From positions 17,120,595 through 17,184,594 of the forward strand of contig CP154957.1 of assembly GCA_039621445.1 (NCBI GenBank): a stretch of DNA of 64,000 bases. Reading direction: 5' to 3'. Positions within the stretch are counted from its first letter, which is position 1, and each line of letters opens with the position of its first letter. The notes under the pieces were generated by a model. It did no database searches. It saw only the letters and a list, made by a program, of their open reading frames with translations, and had not been told where the DNA came from. This DNA is from Euglena gracilis. Lineage: Eukaryota; Euglenida; Euglenophyceae; Euglenales. This document shows positions 44,885 through 55,349 of this stretch, one piece after another. The position numbers were made by a program, and so were the translations under genes.

Positions 44885-47480
44885 CTCCCCTCATTTTAGC
44901 GGTTCTCACAAAGTAGTCCAATGGAAGGTTGGAGAGCAAATTCAAAAAAAAAAGGTTGCTTTCGTTGACAATTCAATTACATCGCGATTTTTTCTTTCAA
45001 TGTTGCACATTTGGTCCCTGCCTTGTTGATGGATGGGGAATGGGGGATGACACAAACTTTCCGCAATTATCCAATCAAATAAGGAACGAAATGTTAATAG
45101 AAACGCTTTGCTTTTGAGGTTTCATTCAAGTCTTGCATTGGAACCTTTTGGTTCGCTGAAGGGGTCTTGAAGTATTGGTACTCGAAATCTAGCTCTCACC
45201 CCAACCCCCTACCATTACTTGACCACCCGCATTTCTTGATTTTGGACTTGGTTGAAATATCTTAAAAACGGCAAAAAAATACAATGTGTTGCCTGGGGAG
45301 AGCAGGCAATAATCGGAGGATATGGTGGGAGAAGCATACCCCCCTGTGCATTGACGAAATGCTATTTATTCCTCCAGACCTTCTCTCATAATTCCTCAGA
45401 TGGAGCCCCATGGGACAGCAAGCGCAATACAAGGCAAATAAATCGCGAAACCCCAGTTAAAAGATAGACCAGGCAGCTGACGGGGAGGAGGTATATACTC
45501 ACAGCCATGGGAATGGTACATGTGTGCACGCGCTGCGGCTGGTGTCAGAGAATGAATGCAATAAATAAGTACCACTGGCGCATTGACTGAGGGCAAAATG
45601 TCGACTGTTTGCCACATTGCACCAAGAAGCCACACTGACATTGACAGGGCGCGCAGATTGTAATTGTTCCCATTCTTGACCAAGGGATCACGGGATGTTT
45701 GAATGCAGAGCCCGAGGATAAATTTTGGGGCCAAGGTCGGCGGCAGGCCAGAAACTAGATGCCTGAAAAGCCCGAAAATGGGGGAATCATCAATCAAGGA
45801 GTGAAAAGAAGTTAAAGAGAGGGTGGGGGCGAATTTGACTGCAGGAGGTAGGGAAAAAAAGGTGAATTTTCTTTCAAAGCTCTGTTGTCGGTATGAGGGA
45901 ACAACCTGTGTCCAACAAACACCCTGGTCCAATGGATACCCCCCCCTGTTTCGACTGAATTTTCTGTCACCTGAATGTTCGTTGGACATAAGGGGGAGTG
46001 GGAAACTCCTGGATGGATTAAAAAAAGTGGTGCTTCAAATTTTTGACTTCTGGTGTGTAAGATGACCAGATTTTAGAGGGGTATGTTGTGCTGCTGTTGT
46101 TTTTTTTTTAAAAAAACAACAACAACAACATAAAACACAAAAAACTTTCCCCCCAATTAATAGAGAAGAAGAAAGAGGTTTCCACAAGGGAAGAGTCCCA
46201 AAAGAACATCCACTACAAGAGCACACCCTTCTTGGGCAAGCCAAACAAGGGTGTGGTCACCTTTTCAACCTTCAATACAGGTGCGATGCTTTACGGCTGC
46301 ATATCAAATTGAAATACTTTCCTTGTATGGGATGCCTGTCACCTCAGGGACATGTATAACCATAATAAGCCCTGGTTCATGAAGGGTGCACCACCAGGAA
46401 ACGCACGCAACGCCATCCAAAACACGAACAGAGGGTGGCTGGAAGAGTCCCGTCCACTACCAGAGCACCAAACGCAGAACTGAAATGTGCAAAACTAATG
46501 CTTTCACAGAATGGGGATGCACCTCCCCGCATCGGCACAGGCACATTGCGAAGGCACTCGCGGTGATGGGAAACTGCGTGGCACGGAGGGCCGTTAAACC
46601 CACTTTTTGCATCATTCAGGGTCTTCAAAAGGCAATCGGTCGGTTTGGGCAGTCTTTGGCTGATGCTTTTTTTCTTGGTGTTGGTCCATGAAGAAACGTC
46701 TGGCAAGACGAAATATGACCAAAAAATACCTGCATAGGGCTACATCATTTATGGTGCTTGCATGTGGGTTAAACGGCCCGCAGTGCCACGCAGTGCCGGC
46801 ACTGCGGGGTGGGCATTCCCAATACCAAATGAATTGCGGGACCGTTGCGGGACCGTCGATGAGCCACTCATATCGAGCGCGGTGGGCTGCCTAAGGTTGC
46901 TGCACCGCTATGGGTAAATGGCAGTGGTGGACTTGTATCTGGCAGGGGTGGGTGGGGCCTCACAACCCAGTCATATGATACATATGTGTGTACGTGTGCA
47001 CGCGGTTGCCACCCGAAGTTCGAAGGTACTTTTCAGCCTATAAATGCCCAGAGTGTCACATCAGAGTTATCTTTTCATGACCCAGCTTCCCACAGAGAAT
47101 TCCACCCAGCACCGGACATGCCCCCGAGGCCATCTGAACTTGGGCTTCGCGAGAGGGAGCCAAATAAACCCCCGCCCGGAGTTGAAGCCCCCATGCAGTC
47201 AATACCACAATGGTTGAAAGGGATTCAAATTTTGAAAGTAATCAAATCTCTCCTTGAAGGGACAGGGGGGTTCAATTTGACATTTTGGTTAAAATCACAG
47301 GGGAGGGTTCTTTTGAGGGTACTTATCGGGTCAGGGCTTCCGTTGGGTGTTTCGATTCGGTTGGGTAATCGATTCTGTTGGGGGGGTGGCGGGGTATGCA
47401 TGCTCTACAGCAACCAACACCTCGAACTCGACATCGGAACCCAAACTCTACCCAAGAGGACTTCTCGTTGGCGAGGACAT
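44885..47480. other. No identifiable gene
   Basis: A/T-balanced DNA upstream of INO1. Contains a poly-T/AAC foldback near 46096-46131. Scattered short open frames match nothing I recognise. Would include the INO1 promoter, but no core motif is clear. Confidence 0.6.
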
Positions 47481-47935
47481 GAGTGTGCCTCCCAGAACCC
47501 CCCCCCCCCCGGCCAACGGGGATTTGCTCATTCGGGCGCTGCCCGACGGGCCCCGCCCCGGCCAGGCCGCCGCTGCCGCAGACGCACCGCACGGCGGCAA
47601 ACGCAGGGGCGGCGGCGTGGGGGCCGAGGCCCCAGTGGGGGGCGGCCCACGGCCGGCGGCGCACGGGCCGTGCGAAGAGGCGGCCGCGGCCGCAGCCCCC
47701 AAGGGCCGACGTCAGCGGGGCTTCCCCCGGCGGGGGGGGGGGGGGGGGGCCCGGTGGGGGCCGGGCTCGGACCCCCCACCCCCGCCAATCGGGATGGCGT
47801 GCTGGGGGGGGGGGGGCTCGACCCGGGCACGGCCCCGGCAGGGGTTTTTTAAAGACCGGGGGGGGGAGGGGGGTGCGGCCCCCCCCTCCCCCCCCCGGGG
47901 GGGGGCCCCCCGGGGGGGCCCCGGGGGACCCACAA
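47480..47935. other. Very GC-rich block
   Basis: Dense CpG-rich DNA (CGGCGGC-type) followed by G20- and C/G-run arms at 47740-47920. Open in several frames on both strands because stop codons are rare; no protein family recognisable, so not called as a gene. The right part merges with an AAGACCGGG-family repeat copy. Confidence 0.6.
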
Positions 47936-47990
47936 AAAATGGCCGAAAAATCGCGAAAAGTGCTAAAAATAGAATTTTTACCCCCCACCC
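47835..47990. repeat. Dispersed foldback repeat, AAGACCGGG family, copy 2
   Basis: Shares TTTTTTAAAGACCGGG, AAATGGCCGAAAAATCGCG and AAAAGTGCTAAAAATAG with 42925-43110, in the same order. Confidence 0.72.
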
Positions 47991-48451
47991 TTTACCCTAC
48001 CCCCCCCCGGGGGTCCAAACTTAAAAAAATCCCTGGGCCCCGGCCCCAACGGTGCTCGGGGCACCTCAACCTCTTCTGTGGGACATTCTCATTCAAAACG
48101 CTCCCATGGCCACAATTGGGTGGTGGACAATATCACAGCGTCAGATGATGGGGCCGTTGCGCCAAAATACAGCGGGCGTGCCGAACAGCACACAGCTTGT
48201 GGTGCTTTTTTTTGTTGCATGTCCGTGGCTTCAGCAGAAAATGCCAAAAGAATGCAAAATAATGCCAAATTTTTATTCAGGTAAAAAATTGGGCCTGTAA
48301 ACCTTGGTTCCATCAGTCATAAATTGCTCGGAGAGATTTTTCCAAAATGGAGCATGGACTGTTCGGGATCCCTGGACTGGCGTCTTAACCTGGACGTCAC
48401 TTGACGACCTGTGGCGATGCTGAACAATTTCCCCGAAAATTCCAGTCAGGC

Positions 48452-48840
48452 CTTTTTTTTTTACAACCCCCCTGGGGTCCAGCTAAGAGGCTGGAAAATT
48501 TGGGCTGGCTGGTAAAAAGCTGCTGCCCCCCCCCCCCCCCCCAGGGTCCTGGCTGGAGCTGGGCTCGACCCTGGTCGAATTGGGTACCTAAAAATCAATA
48601 TCGCGCAAATATTCCAAAAAAAAACTTCCAATCGTGCCAAAGAAAATGGATTTTTTTGACCCTTTCCCAACTCTTTTTCGCCAATTTTTGACCCACTTTT
48701 GGCCCATTTTTGCATCACCGAAAGCAAAAAAAAATTGCTACTGTCCAGCCGCCCAAAACTCGTTGAGGGGGGCGGGGGTCCCGGGCTGGGAAAAAGGCTT
48801 CTGGCTGGCTGGACCCCCCAGGGGGTGGGGCCAAATTTTC
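48452..48840. mobile_element. ~380-bp foldback family, copy A
   Basis: Starts CAGGCCTTTTTTTTTTTACA, like the MITE ends. Contains AAAATTTGGGCTGGCTGG, a C16 run, GGCTCGACCCTGG, GACCCACTTTTGGCCCATTT, CTACTGTCCAGCC and GGGCTGGGAAAAAGG, ending in CTGGCTGGACCCCCC. Its ends are inverted versions of each other. Confidence 0.75.
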
Positions 48841-49164
48841 GTAAGCTACGTCCTGAGTCCTGGTCGTTTTGCAACCCGTGAGCAAGGCCCCACTGGTCAG
48901 CATGGACTTGTCCGGCCGCCACCCCCGGTGGTGCGGTGCCTGACGGCGGCCCCACTCGGACAGAGGGGGATACAGTATAAGGCCCCCCGGGACTGGCCCG
49001 GCCTGGACCTGGCCAGCTTTACCGCAGGGGTGGTGGGCAGGGCTCCTCGGAAAGCCTTCGGACCCTCCCCCACTGACGTTCGTGGGAGAGAGTTGGTTCG
49101 CCACGGTTGGTAATGGTTTGTATCAATAGTCCCCCCACCAGGGCGTCTCTTAGCGACCCCCCGG

Positions 49165-49530
49165 GGGGTTGACCTCAGAGTGCAGAAAATTTGGGCTTGT
49201 TGAAAAAAAGGCTGCTGGCCGACCACCCCCCCCCTTCCCTTGGGGTCAGGGATGGAACTAGGGCCGGGCCGGGGTTGAACCGGGCACCAAAAAACGAAAC
49301 TGCAAAATGCCTTAAAAATGCCAATAATGAAAAAATTGGTTTTCCTTTGATCCCAATCTGGCCAGCTCTGTCCAGCCCATTTTTGGCCCAATTTTGCACC
49401 CCGACAGACAAAAATGTGTTACTGTCCAGCCTCCCATTGGGCGGCTGCAAAACCAATAAACTCGTCAATGGGGAGGAGTCCAGGGCTGGAAAAAGGCCGC
49501 TGGCTGACTGGACCCCCCAAGGTATCCATT
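49165..49530. mobile_element. ~380-bp foldback family, copy B
   Basis: Same block order as 48452-48840: AAAATTTGGGCTTGTTG, poly-C, GGTTGAACCGGGCACC, CAGCCCATTTTTGGCCC, TTACTGTCCAGCC, GGGCTGGAAAAAGG, CTGACTGGACCCCCC. Followed by a CCGGCGCAAAGCGCCGG hairpin at 49569-49585. Confidence 0.75.
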
Positions 49531-50029
49531 AGGGGGGTAAGGTGGGTCGACCCACCGGGAAAAAAAAGCCGGCGCAAAGCGCCGGAAAATTTTTCAGGGG
49601 CCTCAAAAAGTGCCCAAAATTGTGTTTTCTGATGGCGGGAATAAATGGGGTGCCTTGAGGGGGGGGGGGGTCGGACCCCCTCCGACACAGAGGGGGGGGG
49701 GGGGGGGGGGAGGGCCCCCCTCCAAACTGAGAAGGGCCTGGAAATCTTTTTTGGACAAGCAAAAGGCCATATGCCAGGCAAAATTGGTCAAAAATCCCTG
49801 ATTTGCAATGAAACTAAACCCAAAAAATGCTTATTTTTGAACATCTTTGAACATTTTTTATGTGGAAAACCACAAAACACCAAAAGAAGGGCAATGCGTT
49901 CAACAATGAGAAAAATGTTTTCGCTATTTTTGGAAGATCTTCCGAGGGGGGGGGGGAGTCCCGACATCCCCTCCCAGCATTTGGGGGAGTGGTGTCAAGA
50001 CCCTCCCTACCACCAATTTCAAAACCGAA

Positions 50030-50130
50030 GTCCCCGGGCGGGGGGGGGGGGGGGTCGGTCACTCTGGAATCCAAGGGAAATTGATCAGAAAAAAATAACC
50101 CAAAATTGTTCCGGTGCCTTGACGTGGTCC
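50030..50130. repeat. Dispersed G/C-armed repeat fragment
   Basis: GGGTCGGTCACTCTGGAATC and CGGTGCCTTGACG blocks related to 30838-31100. Confidence 0.6.
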
Positions 50131-53100
50131 AGATCCAGTTCCAGAGATGGGGAAAAAATTAAGATTTGAGGTAAAATATTTTGCCCCTCATCCTCAAATG
50201 GCATTTCTTTTATTTTATTTTAAAAAATGCTTTTTTAAAGGATGTGTGTTTTTTTTCCTTGACTTCGTCTTAAACACGCTGCCAGCTATGGGTGGAGGAA
50301 TCGTTCAAAGAAAGCAACAATCTCTTTGTGCATTTCAAAATATTGTGCGCGTATTGTGTGTATTGTGCATCACCTCAACCTGAATAAACATTTCAATGTT
50401 CGACTATTTTCTTGTGTCAGAATTCTTGAAACTCTGAAAATAGGCTCATCCAATGGCCAACGGAAATGAATTTCAATCGGTCTTTTGGGAGGCAAGTGGA
50501 CGGATAGACAGACACACGGACGGCTGGAGCTTTTGGCACCGGGTCACTTTAGGGGCTTTTTTGCTGACCCCTGTGGGGGAGGAGGTTTGCACCAAAAACC
50601 AGTCAGTCACTCTAGGGAAAAAAACCAGTCACAGCCAAACATCTACATTTTGGGTCATTTTAAGCCTAAATTGACCTAAAATGTAATTTAAAGCACAGGT
50701 GGGGGGTTCTGAAAGCCAGTACTTTGGATTGTTCTTGTCCCAAAAACTGTATCATAATATGTGCATACCTTCACTTGAGTAATAATAAATGCACATCCCA
50801 AAAAGCAGGAAAAATTAATCGTCACTAATTTAAATTCGTGGGAAGTTCAACAAATCTCAATTCATACCCATAAAGCAGTTTTGAACGTGGGAAAAAAATA
50901 TTGTCAGAAATAAAAGGACAGGTAAAATTGTGGATGCAAAAGCCCTTTGTTGTGAAGAAATCCAATGGGATTGTAACAATCACAGCGATTTTTTTGAAAA
51001 TCTGAGCATCGAGGGATAGTTGCTCTGAATGTGAAAAGCAAACATGCTCAAGTGCTAGTGAAAATGTGGGGGAAATGCAATATTTTTTTCGATTCAATTT
51101 GAATTTTATAGTTCCAGGTGCTTCAGTTTCAGGACCTTGTTGGAGAAGTTTGCTGAAGCCAAAGGCACGCGTTTTCCACATAAAGAAGACACAACCATTT
51201 GCCATTTGCTCCATTCAGGCTGTTTGAAATCATTTTAGGCTATTGTACGCTGTTTTTAGGCGATTTTTACTATAGGTGCTTGCACTCACAGCCCCAGGGG
51301 GACAATGATGGGATGGTGGGTATTTGAAATAATTCAAAAAATATTTGAAATGAGTCATGCGACATTCCACATTTGATGCTACAACGATTTCTCTGGGGAT
51401 GCGTAGCCCCCCCCCCCCACAACACAGAACACGGGGCACCAAAATCCAACTGCTTTGCAGAACCCTGAGCTGTACTTATGGGGGCGTGTCCCGCACACCA
51501 CAAGCACGAGCAGGCTTCGCTGTGGGGAGGGGATGGATAACTCACGGGCGATGGGTTGGGGTCAGGGAGGACAATTGCCCGTTTTGCGAAATGCACCAGT
51601 TCCTCGTGGGTGGCAATGCCAATTACACCAACACGAGAAATCTGAAAAATCTCAAAGAAAAGGCCAAGCCTGGGAAACAAAAACGTATGCACTGAGAATA
51701 CAGTCACCTTGTGGCATTGTAAAAGGTTGCTTGATTTTTTCCTTAGGCAACTGGGACATTATCCACAAGGAGTTCAATTATTACGTCCTTTTTTCAAGTC
51801 ACTTCCCAATAAATTCACACGCCTTGCAAATAGATTCACGAGCAATCATACTCCACGGATGGCGCTGGGTCCGGAGTCATAGGCGACTCCCACCTTAGGA
51901 ATCCATATCTCACGCGATGAATTATGTCATCAAAAAATTAAACGCTTCATTGGCATTGAAAAAATTTTAGTCTCAAAATGCATCCCAGGTACACACATGC
52001 CCCTTGCTTTCAACAATCATGAGCCACGGAAAACCTGTGGCAAAACTGTGCCGACCATCGACAAAACTGTACCCGTCCATTCGTCAAGCCCTGGCTACGT
52101 TGTCGGTCAGTGCTGGGGGAGGGGGGTTGTAAAGAAGTCGCTATGGCAGGGAATGAGGTTTCAGGCTCGTGCGATTTGGGATGCCACGGGGAGAGAATTG
52201 CGATGCATTCCAAAACGCAACAAACCAACAGATTCCTGCCTTCAGCGTGGCAGGAAAATCATTGGAATAGCGTTTTCAGCAAACACCACACAATAAAGCT
52301 AACTCGTGTGCACCACCACAACAGCAGAAAAATATGCTGTCTGATTTCACGACCAGTCGAACCCTCAAACCACAGCACGAGCCGAAGCAGAGTGCTTCGT
52401 GCCAGCGGCTATGTGAGCGAGACACTGGAATACAAGAGTGGGTACTATTGTACCCCTGCAAGGCCGTGATATTGGCGCCCTTTGGGTGCATGCAATTGGT
52501 GCCCAATTCTATTTTTGAAGGACAAGGACATATTGAGGGGGCTAAATTCGGAGTTAGAAAATTATTAATAAAAAATTGGAAAATGCAGTGGTTGCGCCCA
52601 AAATAACGATAAAATATTTGGCAGCTTCAGGCAAAAAATCAGGGGAAATTTTAAAAGCATTTCTGAAAAACACAATATTTTGGGGATGCATTGAATGGAA
52701 TTCAGGAATTGTGTGAATCAAATTATATTACATCAAATTGGGGAATTACAACACAAAAAATATGACTCAAAGATCCCTCCAAATTGCGCCATTTTGTTAA
52801 CGTTATGGAAAAATTGTGAAAAATGCAATCAAAAAAAAATATGGTGAGAATTGCCATTTAGCACGACGATTAAAAATTTAAAACTTTTGCAGGATTCCCG
52901 TTTCTGCAAATTCTTTCCAAACTTGGGCAATTTTGCTTCCATCTCTACTTCCCCTGCATGCATAAACATTCTTGCCGTTCGATCCCCGTTTCGTTTTTGT
53001 TCCGCCCATGGTAGCATCAGGAGCCGATGGTGTATAAGAAACTTCTTTGCAGTTCCTTGGCCAAACCCATTGGATTTCAGCTATTTAGGCCCGGGTGGCA

Positions 53101-53639
53101 AAATTGACTGGCCATTGACCGGTCTTCCTTTTTTCAAACCCAGGGGGTGGAGGGGGGTGCCAATCCGTTGTGTAATGGGGTGCCCTGTCCGTCGCACAGT
53201 AGGTTTCACTTTCAAACTTCAAGAAACCATTCAGCATCCGCTTTGAAACCTACCTGTCCCCCCACCCCCCACTCAGGATTCCTTTTAAAGCATGCAGAGG
53301 GGGGGAGGGATTGGCAACTTTGACCCCCCCCCTGGGGGTGGATGTTTTTGGCTGTGAATAGTGCTTACAGCAGCACCCCCCCCCCCCGGCGCCTTCGGCA
53401 ATCTGGGCCTGAAAATGACCATTTTCAGGCGAAATTGGCGTGGTCAGCAGGCACTGGGGTCCAAAACTGACCCCCCCCCGGGCGAGGGGAGGCATCGCCC
53501 CCCCGGGGAGGGACCCTCCTTGGGGGATTGGGTGGGTAATGGTTATGGCCTTGCTTGACCCCACTGGTTCCACCACCAAGGTTTTTCCCGAGATGTTAAA
53601 ACCCTATTGCATTAATATACCAACTTTGGGATCATTCTC
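50131..53639. other. No identifiable gene
   Basis: A/T-rich DNA with short frames only and a G/C-armed repeat fragment at 50528-50660 (CCAGTCAGTCACTC). Hairpin CGGCGCCTTCGGC near 53388. Nothing recognisable. Confidence 0.55.
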
Positions 53640-53830
53640 ATGGGCTGACATGACCCCCCCCTTTTGGGGGGCTGGAGGCCAAAAACCTGTCAGTCAAAAA
53701 AACCCAGTCGATCCCCCGGGGGGTTCAGACAAAATCCAAAATACAAAATTAGCCAACGCCAATGCCAAAGCCCGAGGTGCACCGGCATTCATGATCCAAA
53801 ATCTGTCGGTTTCAAAAAAAGACCCCTTGC
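53640..53830. repeat. Dispersed G/C-armed repeat copy
   Basis: GGGCTGGAGGCCAAAAACC, TGTCAGTCAAAAAAACCCAG and CCCCCGGGGGG arms of the 30838-31100 family. Confidence 0.65.
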
Positions 53831-54129
53831 TCCGGCTCTGGGTTGAAAACACTGCCACGTTGAGGTGGGAGCACGGCGGGAGTCGCGACTTTCAGCCGTT
53901 GCATGGCCGGAGACCCAGCATGGGGTGGAGCGACCACCCGGCTGGGTCCTGGGGAATGGACGCCCCCAGGCCTTCTGAAGGGGGACGAAGGAGGGGAGGA
54001 GGGGACGGGGGCTGAGGGGGGCCTCGACCCGGAGGGTGCGGCAGGGCGGGCACCGAGCTGGGTCGGGGGGGGGGGGGACCGCTGCTCTCCGGAGGGCGGG
54101 GAGGGCCCGGCCCACCGGGACGGGAGGGG

Positions 54130-54350
54130 GGGGGGGCGCCGATGACCACCAACTCGGTCTCGCTGGGTCTTGTCGTCTTGGTCCGGCAGCTTTTGTCAGG
54201 GGGAACAGGTTCGAGGCGGACTTGGGTGTGGGTCGAAAGTTCGGTCGTGGGATCCACTTTCAGGTGTGAGTGGTCGGTCAAGGTTTTTGGGTTCCAACGC
54301 AAGGCGCTGAGTATGCAGTGGTGCGTCAGGTGCAGGGCGTCTTCCAACGA
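54130..54350 (-). other. Possible exons of an unidentified gene
   Basis: Two protein-like stretches on the minus strand: SLEDALHLTHHCILSALRW (around 54290-54350) and a following KSCRTKTTRPSETELVVIG stretch (around 54140-54260) after an AG. The composition looks coding but I recognise no family, and no neighbouring exon can be joined with confidence. Confidence 0.25.
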
Positions 54351-54735
54351 CCCCCCCCCCCTGGGGTGTTCCCGCTCAGAGGGTGGAAAATTTGGGCTGG
54401 CTGGCTGAAAAAGGCTGCTGGCCCCCCCCCCCCCCCCCCGCCTCCCACAGGGTCCTGGGTTGGAACTGGGCCTGACTGGGGATCGAACCGGGCACCAAAA
54501 AATCAAAAATATCCCCAAAAAAACTGCCAATTATGCAAAAAAAAAGGTTTTCTTTGACCGCCATATTTGCCCTGGCCAGCCCTTTTCCGACCCATTTTTG
54601 CCATTTTTGACCCATTTGTGCACCCCAAAAGCGAAAAGTCGACTACAATCCAGGCTTCAAAATAAATAAAAATCCTTGATAGGGGGAGAGGGATCCCCCC
54701 TCGGGGGGTCCTATTTTTTTTGTGTCCATAAATCA
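54350..54735. mobile_element. ~380-bp foldback family, copy C
   Basis: Same blocks as the copies at 48452 and 49165: AAAATTTGGGCTGGCTGG, poly-C, GGGATCGAACCGGGCACC, GACCCATTTTTGCCATTTTT. The minus-strand GGTTCGATCCCC resembles a tRNA T-arm / B box. Confidence 0.75.
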
Positions 54736-55284
54736 AAAAAATTTGAGGCTGGCTTGGATATGCCCACGTCCCCCCCCCCTCTGGGTTGATCTTTGAGGTA
54801 CGGCCAACCCTGCCTCCCAGAGCCCAGGCAGGCGCCTGACCATGGTGCTGCTTATAAGACTGTCCATTTTTGTATGGTCAGGTAACTCCACCTCCCCCCA
54901 CTCGCAAGAAACTCGACCATCGCCCAGAACGCCGCCAGCCACCGACTTGGAACCAAAGAGGTGGGGAGGCAGCCAGGAGCAGCGTCCCCTGATGAGGGGG
55001 CCGGGAGGGGAGGCAGCCGCGAAATGCAGCGGTGATAGGACATAGGAAGGAAGGGGCAGGGTGTTGGGGTTGGCGGGACCCCCCCCCCCCCCGGGGCGCC
55101 GCGGGTTGCAAGACCATTGGACGTGACTGATGGGGCTTGGGGGGGGGGCATGGAATTCATTGCAATCCATGGAATTCATTGGAATCCATCGAGCGGGTCT
55201 CGGGAAAAAACCTCCGGCATCACAAATTGCAATTCCGTTAAAGTTGGCGACGGGACCGGCACCACCAACTCGGTCGACGCCACT

Positions 55285-55345
55285 CACCCTGGAGGAAGGC
55301 ATCCTGCGCAGTCCGGATACCATCCGCTGACAGCGCGGAGCGGTG
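55285..55345 (-). other. Possible exon with strong GTGAGT donor
   Basis: Minus-strand frame ADGIRTAQDAFLQG ends exactly at CAGG|GTGAGT, a strong conventional donor. No family recognised and no partner exon found. Confidence 0.2.
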
Positions 55346-55349
55346 CGTC

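Noticed and set aside
45396-45989. Minus-strand open frame of 197 codons
   Set aside because: No recognisable domain; composition typical of noncoding DNA.
46986-47852. Plus-strand open frame of 288 codons ending in Gly/Arg/Pro runs
   Set aside because: Opens only because the GC-rich block has few stops; translation is low-complexity with no family match, and overlapping frames on both strands are equally open.
54478-54500. tRNA gene suggested by GGTTCGATCCCC on the minus strand
   Set aside because: No cloverleaf, anticodon arm or acceptor stem can be formed around it; it belongs to a repeat family.
53892-54530. Single long exon of 212 codons on the minus strand
   Set aside because: It overlaps repeat copy C and runs through Pro-rich low complexity; only two short inner stretches look protein-like and are listed separately.
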